This document shows, one piece after another, positions 26,022 to 35,600 of a DNA stretch of 64,000 nt (positions within the stretch are counted from its first letter, which is position 1; each line of letters opens with the position of its first letter). A model generated the notes under the pieces. It saw only the letters and a program-made list of their open reading frames with translations. It made no database searches and was not told the DNA's origin. The position numbers were made by a program, and so were the translations under genes. The stretch lies in contig NZ_CP107772.1 in NCBI RefSeq assembly GCF_036345155.1, positions 3,100,001-3,164,000 on the forward strand, written 5' to 3'. The DNA comes from Streptomyces sp. NBC_00582 (GTDB lineage: Bacteria; Actinomycetota; Actinomycetes; Streptomycetales; Streptomycetaceae).

Positions 26022-26531
26022 CTACCGCTCCGGTAACACCACTCCCTCCTTCTCGCTTCTGTCCTCCCTGTCCTCCCTGTCCTCCCGCTCCTCTCTCGCC
26101 GCCAGCTTGCGCAGCATCTCCAGGACGCGGTCCCGGGATTCGTCGGCCGCGTCGATGGCCTCCATGCACTGCCAGTACGTGCCCTGGTCGTCCGCCGCGC
26201 TGGCGAGGGCGACGAGGGCGATGCCGACCTCGCCGAGCAGACCGCCGAGGTCGAGCAGGGCCGCGCGGGCGTCGTCCAGCGCGGTGAGCTGTGCGGCGCG
26301 CAGGTCGGCGTGGTCGAGGTCGGGGGCGTCCAGCACCCCGCAGCCCCGGCCCGCCAACTCGGTCAGTCCGAGGGCCTCGCCGCGCAGTTCGGGCGGGCCC
26401 GAGACGGCGAGACGACTGCCTATCGCCTGCGCCAGGGCCTGGGCCTGCCACACCTCCGTGAGAATCTCCACGCCTCCGACGCTGCCCACGAGCGCGCGCC
26501 TGCTGGTCAGGATGAGCCGCACCGCGTCCAT
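26022..26531 (-). CDS. DUF6099 family protein
   Basis: A 169-aa, mostly alpha-helical protein of unknown function seen widely in Streptomyces. It opens MDAVRLILTSRRAL, has a central QAQALAQAIGSRLAV helix and the conserved YWQCMEAIDAADESRDRVLEMLR near the end. The C-terminus carries a short Glu-Asp-Arg repeat (REDREDRED) encoded by a 9-bp tandem repeat at 26060-26086. The ATG at 26531 is chosen from family alignment by eye; a 29-codon extension upstream reads as promoter DNA. Confidence 0.75.
   Translation of the reverse strand: MDAVRLILTSRRALVGSVGGVEILTEVWQAQALAQAIGSRLAVSGPPELRGEALGLTELAGRGCGVLDAPDLDHADLRAAQLTALDDARAALLDLGGLLGEVGIALVALASAADDQGTYWQCMEAIDAADESRDRVLEMLRKLAAREEREDREDREDRSEKEGVVLPER
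26060..26086. repeat. 9-bp tandem repeat inside the DUF6099 gene
   Basis: Three copies of tgtcctccc in tandem encode the Glu-Asp-Arg repeat of the C-terminal tail; length variation here would change the tail without a frameshift. Confidence 0.8.
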
Positions 26532-26744
26532 GCGCCACCCCCGTCTGTTCCGACGTGCTCCACGCACGTCCGCCCGAACTCCCTTGCGCACCGCCCTCGC
26601 GCACAGAGAGCGTTCCACTACCCAGAGTGAAGGTCTGTGGGGCGAAAAGCCAGAGGAAGACGGAAATCTGTGGACAACAAATCGGTTTCGGACCCCGCCA
26701 TGACTCCGGAGAGTGAAAGCGGACCGTGAGAGTCCCGCAACGGT

Positions 26745-27071
26745 CTACGGCGCCGGGAACCTGCGTTCGTTGCGGTCGATCTTCGCGTCCAGGGCGGCGA
26801 GCGGATCGATGCCGAGCACCTCGCACAGTTGCAGCAGATAGGCGAGGACGTCGGCGACCTCGTCCGTCACCCGGTGGGCGGTCTCGGGGTCGTCCATGAC
26901 CCGCGCCGACTCCTCGGGGGTCAGCCACTGGAAGATCTCGACGAGTTCGGAGGCCTCCACGCTGAGCGCGGAGGCGAGGTTCTTGGGGGTGTGGAAGGGC
27001 TGCCAGTTCCGCGCGGCCGCGAACTCGGCCAGTCTGCGCTGGAGTTTCGCCAGGTCCAGGTCGTGTGTCAC
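26745..27071 (-). CDS. MazG-like nucleotide pyrophosphohydrolase
   Basis: A 108-aa all-alpha NTP pyrophosphohydrolase of the RS21-C6/MazG superfamily, which hydrolyses (d)NTPs to NMP plus pyrophosphate. The metal-binding E-x-x-E...E-x-x-D pattern is visible as SVEASELVEIFQW and DEVADVLAYLLQLCE, and the NWQPFHTPKNLASAL entry is typical. The start is the GTG at 27071, overlapping the AAA ATPase stop by 4 bp (GTGA), so it is coupled to that gene. It may clean up non-canonical dNTPs or work with the ATPase. Confidence 0.88.
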   Translation of the reverse strand: MTHDLDLAKLQRRLAEFAAARNWQPFHTPKNLASALSVEASELVEIFQWLTPEESARVMDDPETAHRVTDEVADVLAYLLQLCEVLGIDPLAALDAKIDRNERRFPAP

Positions 27072-28399
27072 ACACCCAGGTGTACCACCGTCACCCCCTC
27101 GGTCCGGACGGCGTACGACGGGTCGCTCACGGCTCCGACGCAGCGGATGTGTCCCCGCTCCGCCATGCGCACGGCCAGCCGCAGCAGGTCCGCGCGCTGG
27201 CGTGGGTCCAGGCCGCGGTCGAGGTTGTCGGAGAGCAGGGTGAGCGTCTGCATCGCGGAGGGCACCTCGCCGGCCGTGTCCAGGTCGAGGACGCCGGGGC
27301 CGGTGAGGAGGACCAGGGCGAGGGCGAGGTAGCGCAGTTCGCCGTAGCCGAGCCGGGCCAGTTCCGTGCCGGTGCCGCCGCGGCGGTCGAGCAGCGCGCG
27401 GACCGTGCCGTCGGGCAGGGTTTCGGCCCGCAGGTCGACGACCTGTCCGGCGCAGCCGGCGTCGAGGGCGGCGACCAGGTGCGCGTGGCGGCGGGCGCAC
27501 TCCTCGCGGGTGCGCCCGAGCACGTCGGCGAGGTTGTCGCAGCCGGCGAGGAGCCGGCCGGAGCCGACGGGCACCGGGGCGCCCATCCACTCGGGCTGGG
27601 GGTCGCAGACGAAGACGGACCTGAGGGCGACGACCATCTGTTCGGCGGCGGCGAGCACCCGACGCTGTCCGTCGGTCTTGCCGGCGACGCGCAGCGGCAG
27701 CAGGGCGGTGCCGAGGCGGTCGTCGGGGAGCGGGGCGCGGGTGACGGGGGCGGATCCGCCGGTGTGCCAGGCGGCCTGCACCGTACGGCGGCCCGGATCG
27801 CGCAGCGCGGTCTCCAGCAGCACCAGCCCGTCGGTGCTCAGCCGCTCCCCCACGATCCGCAGCTCGGGTTCGGCCTGTACGGCGACGTCGAGGCGGACGG
27901 GGCCCTCGGGGCCGTCGGCGGTGCAGCCGATCCGGAAGCCGCGGCGGCGCTGGGCGTCGGGGCGGGCCCCTTCGGGGACGCAGGCGAGGGGGTCAGGGAA
28001 GACGTCCGAGACCCGGGCCCCGCCGCCGAGCCGCGCCAGTGCCTCGTAGGCCCGTACCGCCGTGGTCTTGCCGCTCCCGCTGGGCCCCGCCAGCACGGTC
28101 ACCGCCCCCAGCCCCAACCGCACCCGCCGATGCCCCGCGAAGGCCCCCATCCGTAACTCGACCACACAGGGCCGCAGCGGCCGCCGAACGGGACCGCCGG
28201 ACGAAGGTGTGCCCTGGGTGCCGACGGGGGCGCCGAGAGCGGGCGAGCCGCCGGAGCGGCCGGGACCGCCGGGGGCAGCCACCGTCTGCGGACGGCCGGC
28301 GCCGCCGGGAGCGGGCGTGTTCCCGGGAGCGACGCGGGCGGTGGGCAGCGGGGTGCCGTCGGGGCGGTGGGGGCTGGTGGAGGCGGGGGGCGCGGTCAT
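27068..28399 (-). CDS. AAA-family ATPase (RecF/ABC-like)
   Basis: A 443-aa protein. The first ~85 residues are Pro/Gly-rich and low-complexity. The ATPase core begins VELRMGAFAGHRRVRLGLGAVTVLAG with Walker A GPSGSGKTTAV. The C-terminal half has an ABC-type Walker B-like ALVLLTGPGVLDLDTAGE and ends TEGVTVVHLGV, as in other AAA_21/OLD-like ATPases. No nuclease or TOPRIM domain is present. The start at 28399 is the ATG of MTAPPAST; a longer upstream frame is non-coding by composition. The true N-terminus could lie further in. It is coupled to the pyrophosphohydrolase; its role is unknown. Confidence 0.7.
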   Translation of the reverse strand: MTAPPASTSPHRPDGTPLPTARVAPGNTPAPGGAGRPQTVAAPGGPGRSGGSPALGAPVGTQGTPSSGGPVRRPLRPCVVELRMGAFAGHRRVRLGLGAVTVLAGPSGSGKTTAVRAYEALARLGGGARVSDVFPDPLACVPEGARPDAQRRRGFRIGCTADGPEGPVRLDVAVQAEPELRIVGERLSTDGLVLLETALRDPGRRTVQAAWHTGGSAPVTRAPLPDDRLGTALLPLRVAGKTDGQRRVLAAAEQMVVALRSVFVCDPQPEWMGAPVPVGSGRLLAGCDNLADVLGRTREECARRHAHLVAALDAGCAGQVVDLRAETLPDGTVRALLDRRGGTGTELARLGYGELRYLALALVLLTGPGVLDLDTAGEVPSAMQTLTLLSDNLDRGLDPRQRADLLRLAVRMAERGHIRCVGAVSDPSYAVRTEGVTVVHLGV

Positions 28400-28551
28400 A
28401 TGCGGACGGTAGGGCCGCGTCCGCCGGGCGAACCGTTCCGGCCCCGTCGACTTCCTACGATCGAGCGACACCCGCCGCTGACACGGCCCGCCACCCGCCG
28501 CTGACACAGCCCGCCCGGCACGCCCGGGTCGCACGCCGAGCGGCCGTCCCG

Positions 28552-28932
28552 CTACACCCCCGCGCCCTCCATGAGGCCGCTCACCTCTGTGCCCGGTGGG
28601 GTGAGCAGGAAGACGTTGCGGTCCACCCGGTGCATGCCGCTGGCGAGGCCGAAGACGACTCCCGTGGAGAAGTCCAGGACGCGTTTGGCCACGTCGGTCT
28701 CCGCGCTGGTGAGGTCGAGGAGGACCGGGATGCCCGCCATCAGGGTCTCGGCGACCTCGCGGGCGTCGGCGAAGACGTTGACCCGCAGCACGACGAAGCG
28801 CCGCCGGGTCTCCGTCACGTCGTCGGGGAGCGAGCGGTGGTTCACCGCCGACGGCCAGGCGTCCCGGCCCCGCAAGGGAACGACCTGGGCGAGCCCTTCC
28901 CACTGTTCATCGGTGACGTCGTACCGGTTCAC
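28552..28932 (-). CDS. SepF-like cell division protein
   Basis: A 126-aa SepF paralogue. SepF anchors and bundles FtsZ at the membrane; Streptomyces carry several SepF-like proteins. The globular C-terminal core (residues ~45-115) contains FVVLRVNVFADAREVAETLMAGIPVLLDLTSAE and RVLDFSTGVVFGLASGMHRVDRNVFLLTP. The N-terminal membrane-binding amphipathic helix of classical SepF is not evident and the protein is short, so it may be a regulator rather than the core anchor. The GTG at 28932 gives the typical N-R-Y-D-V-T start; an ATG 15 codons upstream (28977) is an alternative. It is not in the dcw cluster. Confidence 0.82.
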   Translation of the reverse strand: MNRYDVTDEQWEGLAQVVPLRGRDAWPSAVNHRSLPDDVTETRRRFVVLRVNVFADAREVAETLMAGIPVLLDLTSAETDVAKRVLDFSTGVVFGLASGMHRVDRNVFLLTPPGTEVSGLMEGAGV

Positions 28933-29124
28933 CGGATCCCCCCGAACTGACTCGCACTCAATGCCTGCACCAGCCAATTCTTACGCCAAGTCACCCGTTC
29001 GGCCCAACAGCGACACGGACGGCGACCGCCTCGGACGTCCCAGGGACGCTTCTTACCGCGCACACACCGGAATCTTCACGTCAGGCAGCGGCGTGTTCAC
29101 CGAGCGCGACTATGTTCCCTTGCC

Positions 29125-30861
29125 GTGCACTTGGCAGAAACCTCGCTGGTGACACCCGGTCGGCGGACGCTGTCGGCGGTGTCCGCCCTTCCGGAGCCCC
29201 CCGCACAGTGGCACCGTGTGCTGACCCTGCTCTCGGCCGCCAGTCTCTTCATCGGCACCCGCTCGGTGTGGTCGACGGCCGCGAGCCACAAGGTCGTCGT
29301 GGCCGCCGTCATCTCGGTCTGCTACGCGTCGATCCTGGTCTGCGGGGTGCTCCCGCTCATCGTGCGCCGGGCCCGGTCGCTGGCCCGCGTCGACCTGTGC
29401 GTGCTGATCACCGCCGTGGTGCTGGTGCTGTGCGCGTGGGCGGTGTACCACCAGGGCGGCGACGAGGCGGTGCTCACCACCCAGGCCGCCCACGAGATCG
29501 CCGCGGGGCGTCCCGTCTACGACCGGCCGTGGCCCTGGCTGTTCGGCCACGGCACGGTCGCCCTCACCCCGACCGTGTACGGCGGCTACGACTTCACGTA
29601 CGGCTATCCCCCGCTCGCCCCCCTGCTCACCGTGCCGCTGCTGTGGCTCGGGCACGGCGGCGCCCCGGCGACGGCCACGGCGACCGGCGCGCTGCTCGTG
29701 GGCGCGGTGACGCTGTGGCGGATGCTGCCCGCGCCCTGGCGGCCGGCCGCGACCATGGCGTGCCTCGGTTTCTCGTTCCTGCCGATGTACGGGCGGCAGG
29801 GCTATCCGGCGATCCTCGCGCTGGCGCTGCTGCTGCCGGCGGTGGTGCGCTGGCCGCGGACCGGGCGGGGCGGGCTGCTCGGCCGGGCGGGCGTGGCGCG
29901 GGCCGCGTGCCTCGGCGCGGCCTGCGCCGCCCAGCAGCTGTCGTGGTTCGTGGTGCCGTTCCTGCTGGCCGGGATCTACGCGCTGCGCCGCGGTGAGCTG
30001 GGCCCGCGCGCGGCGGCGGGCGTGCTGCTGCGGATCACCGGGGTCGCCGCCACCGTGTGGCTGCTGATCAACACGTACTTCCTGGCGCAGCAGCCGGCGG
30101 CCTGGCTGCGGGGGATCGCGCTGCCGCTGACGCAGGGCGCGGTGCTGCACGGCCAGGGGCTGATCGGCGTCTCGCTGTACCTCACGGACGGCAGCGACCG
30201 GATCGACTGGTACGGGCATGCGAGTCTGCTGCTGGCGGCGGGGCTGCTGGCGCTGTTCGTGCTGTTCGTACGGCGGTTGGGGCCGGCCGCGACCGTGCTG
30301 CCCTGGTGCGCGTTCTTCCTGGCGACGCGTTCCCAGGACGGCTACTACCTGATGATGACGCCGCTGTGGCTGGCGTCCGCGGTCACCGCGCCGTTGCCGG
30401 AGTTCGCCGGCGCGTGGCAGCCGAGGCCCCGGCCGCTGGTGGGTCCGGGGCGGCGTCCGGCCCGGGTCGCCGCGGCGGTGCTGGTGCTGCTGCCCGCCCT
30501 GGCGAGCGCGACGGCGGCGGCCACCGGGTCGCCCCCGCTGCGGATGCGGGTGACGGCGGTCCGGCGCCCCTCGGCGACCACCGTGACGCTGATGACCGTG
30601 CGGGTCACCAACTCCGGTGGCAGTGCGCTGAGTCCGCACTTCACCCTCACCACCGGCCAGGGCATGGACCCGTACTGGATCGTGGTCGCGGGACCGCGCA
30701 CCCTGCCCGCCCACACCACGGTGAGCTATGAACTCCGGCCGCCCAGAAAGAGGTTCCACCTTCCCCGGCCGAGCGTGCGGATCCGGCTGCGGGCCTTCAC
30801 GGCGGATCCGCAGACGCTGTCGAGCGCGGACGTGGGCACCGCGCTGCGGACTCGCCCGTGA
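29125..30861 (+). CDS. Polytopic membrane protein, GT-C glycosyltransferase-like
   Basis: A 578-aa protein with about 10-12 transmembrane segments and a C-terminal soluble domain of ~120 residues. The first periplasmic loop contains HQGGDEAVLTTQAAHEIAAGRPVYDRPWPWLF and GGYDFTYGYPPLAP, the layout of polyprenol-phosphate-sugar-dependent GT-C enzymes (DUF2029/GT87-like), whose acidic loop-1 residues are catalytic. The tail (residues ~465-578) looks like an extracytoplasmic beta-sandwich. The GTG start lacks an SD; a TATGTT at 29111-29116 would place transcription at or next to the GTG, so it may be leaderless. No pathway genes adjoin. Confidence 0.65.
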   Translation: MHLAETSLVTPGRRTLSAVSALPEPPAQWHRVLTLLSAASLFIGTRSVWSTAASHKVVVAAVISVCYASILVCGVLPLIVRRARSLARVDLCVLITAVVLVLCAWAVYHQGGDEAVLTTQAAHEIAAGRPVYDRPWPWLFGHGTVALTPTVYGGYDFTYGYPPLAPLLTVPLLWLGHGGAPATATATGALLVGAVTLWRMLPAPWRPAATMACLGFSFLPMYGRQGYPAILALALLLPAVVRWPRTGRGGLLGRAGVARAACLGAACAAQQLSWFVVPFLLAGIYALRRGELGPRAAAGVLLRITGVAATVWLLINTYFLAQQPAAWLRGIALPLTQGAVLHGQGLIGVSLYLTDGSDRIDWYGHASLLLAAGLLALFVLFVRRLGPAATVLPWCAFFLATRSQDGYYLMMTPLWLASAVTAPLPEFAGAWQPRPRPLVGPGRRPARVAAAVLVLLPALASATAAATGSPPLRMRVTAVRRPSATTVTLMTVRVTNSGGSALSPHFTLTTGQGMDPYWIVVAGPRTLPAHTTVSYELRPPRKRFHLPRPSVRIRLRAFTADPQTLSSADVGTALRTRP

Positions 30862-30873
30862 GGTGATGGTTCG

Positions 30874-31389
30874 TCAGGCCGTCACGCGGGTGAAGCGGAG
30901 CGTGCCGGTGACCGTCGTCAGGCCCTTGATCATGCCGAGTTGGTTCCAGCCCAGGCCGAACTCGGCCCGGTCGACGGTGAACTCCGCCTCCAGGGTGAGG
31001 GCGTCGGCGCTCGCGCCGGTCAGCTTCGCGGTGAAGGAGTGCGGCCGGCTGATGCCGCGCACGGTGAGCTGACCGGACACCTGGACCGAGTCGGCGCCGC
31101 GCAGCTCGGCGGACCGCACGACGTAGGTGATCTCGGGGTGGTTCGCGGCGTCGAAGAAGTCGGCGCCGCGCAGGTGCTCGTCGCGCTTGGCGTTCTTCGT
31201 GTCGAGGGAGGCCACGTCCAGGGTGAGCGTGCCGCCGGCGGAGCCGTCGGCCGCCACCTCTCCCCCGCCGCGCAGGGCGCCGAAGGCGCCCTTCACGGTC
31301 ACCAGGCCCCACATCGTCTTGTGCTTCAGTGCGACGGCGGAGGCGCCGGTGTCGAGCTGCCAGAGTCCGGTTTCCACGGCGACGGTCAT
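30874..31389 (-). CDS. YceI family protein
   Basis: A 171-aa lipocalin-like beta-barrel that binds a polyisoprenoid or amphiphilic ligand. Signatures: LDTGASAVALKHKTMWGLVTVKGAFGAL, TLDVASLDTKNAKRDEHLRGADFFDAANHPEITY and LTVRGISRPHSFTAKLTG. No signal peptide, so it is probably cytoplasmic. AGGAAAAG precedes the ATG at 31389. It is divergent from a MarR regulator and operator-like palindromes sit in its promoter, so regulation by that protein is likely. Confidence 0.9.
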   Translation of the reverse strand: MTVAVETGLWQLDTGASAVALKHKTMWGLVTVKGAFGALRGGGEVAADGSAGGTLTLDVASLDTKNAKRDEHLRGADFFDAANHPEITYVVRSAELRGADSVQVSGQLTVRGISRPHSFTAKLTGASADALTLEAEFTVDRAEFGLGWNQLGMIKGLTTVTGTLRFTRVTA

Positions 31390-31412
31390 GGTCTTTTCCT
31401 GTCCAAGAGGTG

Positions 31413-31484
31413 ATTCAAATTTGGATGACCCGCACGCTAGCCGACTATCCAAAACTGAACAACCCCCGTCGTCCAAAATTGGAC
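31413..31484. promoter_or_regulatory. MarR-type operators in the divergent yceI-marR gap
   Basis: Two near-palindromes share a TCCAA/TTGGA core: attcaaatttggat at 31413-31426 and gtccaaaattggac at 31471-31484 (6-bp perfect arms). A half-like tatccaaaactga lies between at about 31446-31458. They are the only AT-rich stretches in the gap and sit in both promoters, fitting MarR autoregulation plus control of yceI (inference). Confidence 0.65.
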
Positions 31485-31502
31485 CACGGTTACACTCGAT
31501 GC

Positions 31503-32540
31503 ATGGCCGACCCCGAGGAGCACACCCCCGACCTGCCGCAGTGCCCGTCCGCCCGGGGCACCGGGCTGCTGCCGCCCGAGCTGCGCGCCTGGATGGTGCT
31601 GCTCGCCGCGACGGGAGCCGTGGAGCAGCGGCTGCGGGCGGTGGTGAAGGAGCGGCTGGACGTCTCGCACGACGAGTTCCTGATCCTGTGCCTGCTGGCG
31701 GAGCACCCCGAGGAGGGCCTGCGCATGACGCGGGTCGCCGAGCTGCTGGGCCGCCCCAAGACCCGGCTGACCTACCAGGTGGCCTGCCTCCAGCACGCCG
31801 GCCTGGTCACCCGCAGAGCGGTCTGCGGCGACAAGCGGGGCGTGGCGATCGCCCTCACCGACAAGGCCCGCACCCTCCTGTGGGAGGCCTCCGGCGCCCT
31901 CGCCGGGACGGTCACCGCCGCGCTGGCGCAGGTCATGGGTCCCGAACAGTGCGCGGCGATGAGCGGGCTGGTCCGGGAGACCGGTGCGGAGCCGGAGGCG
32001 GACGCGGGGCCGGGGGCGGGGGCGGAGGCGGGCGCCGGGCCGGAAACGGGCGTGGTGCCGGAGGCGGGCGCGGGGCCGGAGGTGGGCGCGGGGCCGGGGG
32101 CGGGCGCGGGGCCGGAGGTGGGCGCGGGGCCGCAGGCGGGCGCGGGGCAGGGGGCGGGCGCGGGGCCGGGGGCGGGCGCGGAGGCGGGCGCCGGGCCGGA
32201 AACTGGCGTGGTGCCGGAGGCGGGTGCGGGGCCGGAGGTGGGCGCGGGGCCGGGGGCGGGCGCGGGGCCGGGGGCGGGCGCGGAGGCGGGCGCCGGGCCG
32301 GAAACTGGCGTGGTGCCGGAGGCGGGTGCGGGGCCGGAGGTGGGCGCGGGGCCGGGGGCGGGCGCGGGGCCGGGGGCGGGCGCGGAGGCGGGGGCAGGCG
32401 CGGAGGTGGGCGCCGGGCCGGAAACGGGCGCGGTGCCGGAGGCGGGTGCGGGGCCGCAGGCGGGCGGCGCGGGGCCGCAGGCGGGCTCTGCCGACAGGGA
32501 CGAGGAGACCGGGGCGGAGGCCGTCGGGGCCTCCGGTTGA
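31503..32540 (+). CDS. MarR-family regulator with long Gly/Ala/Pro/Glu tail
   Basis: A 345-aa protein. Residues ~25-155 form a complete MarR winged-helix domain (PPELRAWMVLLAATGAVEQRLRAV; MTRVAELLGRPKTRLTYQVACLQHAGLVTRR; GVAIALTDKARTLL). From about residue 160 to 330 the sequence is a repetitive tail of G-A-G-P-E-x-like hexads, organised in a 34-residue higher-order unit. Typical MarR proteins are 140-160 aa, so the tail doubles the protein. The ATG at 31503 follows the operator region. The frame stays open through the whole array, so the tail is probably translated. Confidence 0.85.
   Translation: MADPEEHTPDLPQCPSARGTGLLPPELRAWMVLLAATGAVEQRLRAVVKERLDVSHDEFLILCLLAEHPEEGLRMTRVAELLGRPKTRLTYQVACLQHAGLVTRRAVCGDKRGVAIALTDKARTLLWEASGALAGTVTAALAQVMGPEQCAAMSGLVRETGAEPEADAGPGAGAEAGAGPETGVVPEAGAGPEVGAGPGAGAGPEVGAGPQAGAGQGAGAGPGAGAEAGAGPETGVVPEAGAGPEVGAGPGAGAGPGAGAEAGAGPETGVVPEAGAGPEVGAGPGAGAGPGAGAEAGAGAEVGAGPETGAVPEAGAGPQAGGAGPQAGSADRDEETGAEAVGASG
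31987..32500 (+). repeat. Minisatellite encoding the MarR tail
   Basis: A dense array of 12- and 18-bp GC-rich units. A higher-order 102-bp repeat is visible: the landmark gaggcgggcg... recurs at 32025, 32181, 32283 and 32385 (differences 156, 102, 102; 156 = 102 + 54). The copies starting 32181 and 32283 are nearly identical. All unit lengths are multiples of 3, so copy-number change keeps the frame. Confidence 0.9.
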
Positions 32541-32642
32541 GGGTGCGGCCGGGGGTGCTTGGGGGCAGGTCGGCCGGGTACCCGGCGTCTGCCGTGCCCG
32601 AGGTGCGGCCCTGTCGGCCGCCGGTGCCCGAGGAGGCTTTTC

Positions 32643-35600
32643 ATGGGCGTGCAGGACCTGCCCGATCCCGTCCTTCACCGGCCCCCGCCCGGCCCCCCGG
32701 TGGACCCCGACGCCCTCGCGGCGGCGCTGCGGGCGCGGGTGGACGGGGAGGTGCGCTTCGACGCCGGGAGCCGGGCCGCGTACTCCACGGACGCCTCGAA
32801 CTTCCGGCAGACCCCCATCGGCGTGGTCGTCCCGCGCACCCCCGAGGCGGCCGTGGAGGCGGTGGCGGTGGCCCGCGAGCACGGCGCGCCGGTGCTGTCG
32901 CGGGGCGGCGGGACCAGTCTGGCGGGGCAGTGCACCAACACGGCCGTGGTGATCGACTGGTCGAAGTACTGCGACCGGCTGGAGTCCGTGGACACGGACG
33001 CCCGCACCTGTGTCGTGCAGCCCGGCATCGTGCTGGACGACCTCAACCGGCGGCTGGCCCCGACCGGTCTGCGCTTCGGCCCGGAACCGGCCACCCATCG
33101 CAACTGCACGATCGGCGGCATGATCGGCAACAACTCCTGCGGTGCCACCGCGCAGGCGCACGGCAAGGTCGTCGACAACATCGCCCGCCTGGAGGTGCTG
33201 CTGTACGACGGCACCCGCTTCTGGTGCGGCGAGACCGACGACGAGGAGTACGCCGAGATCGAACGGCAGGGTGATCTGCGGGCCGCCGTGTACCGCCGGC
33301 TGCGCGCCCTGCGCGACACCCACGCCGACGAGATCCGCGACCGTTTCCCGCGGATCCCGCGCCGGGTCTCCGGCTACAACCTCGACTCGCTGCTGCCCGA
33401 GCACGGCTTCGACGTGGCCGGGCTGCTGGTCGGCAGCGAGTCGACGCTGGTGACGGTGGTGCGCGCGGAACTGGAACTGGTGCCCGTGGTCCGGGCACGC
33501 TCGCTGGTGGTGCTGGGGTTCCCCGACATCCCCCTGGCCGCGGACGCGGTGCCGACCGTGCTGCCGTACGAACCCATCGCGCTGGAGGGCGTCGACGCAC
33601 GGCTGGTCAGGGACGAGCGGATCAAGCGGCTCAACGCCAAGGCCCTCTCCCAACTCCCCGAGGGCAACGCCTTCTTGATGGTGCAGTTCGGCGGCGAGAC
33701 CCTCGACGAGGCGGACGAGCACGCGCACCGGATGCTGGACGGGCTGGACGAGAGCGAGCACGACGCGGAGGTCGCGTTCCTCGACGACCCGTCCCGCGAG
33801 GACGAGTTGTGGCAGGTGCGCGAGGCCGGCCTCGGCGCCACCGCGCACATCCCGGACCGCCCGGACACCTTCGAGGGCTGGGAGGACTCGGCGGTGCCGC
33901 CCGAACGGCTCGGCGACTATCTGCGCCGACTCCGGGCGCTCTTCGAGGAGTTCGGCTACCTCAGCGACACCGGGCCCAGTCTGTACGGGCACTTCGGGCA
34001 GGGCTGTGTGCACACCCGGATTCCCTTCGACCTGTACACCGCCGAGGGTGTGGCCGCCTACGCTCGGTTCATGCGGCAGGCCGCCGATGTGGTGGCCGAG
34101 TTCGGCGGCTCCCTCTCCGGTGAGCACGGCGACGGGCAGAGCCGGGGCGAGCTGCTGCCGAGGATGTTCGGCCCGCGGATCGTGGAGGTGTTCGGCCGGC
34201 TCAAGGCCGTCTTCGACCCCGAGGACCGGATGAACCCCGGGAAGGTCGTGGCGCCGTACCGTCTCGACGAGAACCTTCGGCTCGGCAGCCACTGGGCGCC
34301 GTACGACCCGCAGGACCTGTACTTCCGCTTCCCGCACGACGGCGGCTCGTTCGCCCAGGCCGCCAACCGGTGCGTGGGCGTGGGGAAGTGCCGGCAGCAC
34401 ACCACCGACGGCGGTGCGGTGATGTGCCCGTCCTACCAGGTCACGCGGGAGGAGGAGCACTCCACGCGCGGGCGGGCGCGGCTGCTGTTCGAGATGCTCG
34501 ACGGGCACGGCGACGGCCCCGTGGGGGACGGCTGGCGGTCGGAGGCGGTGCGGGACGCGCTCGATCTGTGCCTGGCCTGCAAGGGGTGCCGGTCGGACTG
34601 CCCGGCCGATGTCGACATGGCCACGTACAAGGCGGAGTTCCTCGCCCACCACTTCGCGGGCCGCCCCTGGCGCAGGCCGCTGTCGGACTGGTCGATGGGC
34701 TGGCTGCCGGTCCTCGCGCAGGGCGTCGGCCGCGCCCGGCTGGGCCCGCTCGTCAACGCCCTCACCCATACCCCGCCGACGGCGCGGGCCGCGATCGCCG
34801 TGGCCGGGGTGGCGGACCGGGAGATCCCGCTGTTCGCCCCGGAGACCCTCCAGCAGTGGTACGGCCGCCATGAGCCGTACGGCGACGGCGCGCGCGGCAC
34901 GGTGCTGCTCTGGCCGGACACCTTCACCAACCACTTCCATCCGCACCTCGGCCGCGCGGCCGTACGGGTCCTGGAGGCCGCGGGCTGGCGGGTGATCCTG
35001 CCCACCGAGCCGCTGTGCTGCGGGCTGACCTGGATCTCGACCGGACAACTGGCCTTCGCCCGCAGGGTGTTGACGCGTACCGTCGGCCATCTCGCCGGGC
35101 ATGTGCGCGACGGCGGGCTGGTGGTCGGCCTGGAGCCGAGCTGTACGGCCGTGTTCCGTTCGGACGCGCCCGAGCTCTTCCCCGGCGACCACGACGTACG
35201 GCGGCTGCGCGACCGGACGGTGACGCTCGCGGAACTGCTCACCGAGCACAGCCCCGGCTACGAGCCGCCGCGGGTCCCGGCCCACGCGGCGCACGCGCTC
35301 GCGCAGGTGCACTGCCATCAGCACGCGGTGCTGGGCTGGGACGCCGACCGGGAACTCCTGCGCCGGGCCGGGGTCGACGCCGAGCGGCTCGACTCCGGCT
35401 GCTGCGGTCTCGCCGGCAACTTCGGCTTCGCCCGCGGGCATCTGGACGTCAGCCGTGCCTGCGCGGAACGCGTCCTGCTCCCCCGCCTGCGTGGGGCCGC
35501 CCCGGAGACGCCCGTCCTCGCCGACGGCTTCAGTTGCCGCACCCAGATCCACGAACTGGACAGCGGCGGCCATGAGGCGGTCCACCTGGCGGAGCTGCTG

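Noticed and set aside
26669..26677. Perfect DnaA-box-like tgtggacaa upstream of the DUF6099 gene region
   Set aside because: It is a single box with no cluster, no dnaA/dnaN nearby and no AT-rich unwinding element; chance or an isolated DnaA site is more likely than an origin.
31987..32500. Repeat array considered as a CRISPR
   Set aside because: No unique spacers, unit lengths are multiples of 3 within an open reading frame, and no cas genes.
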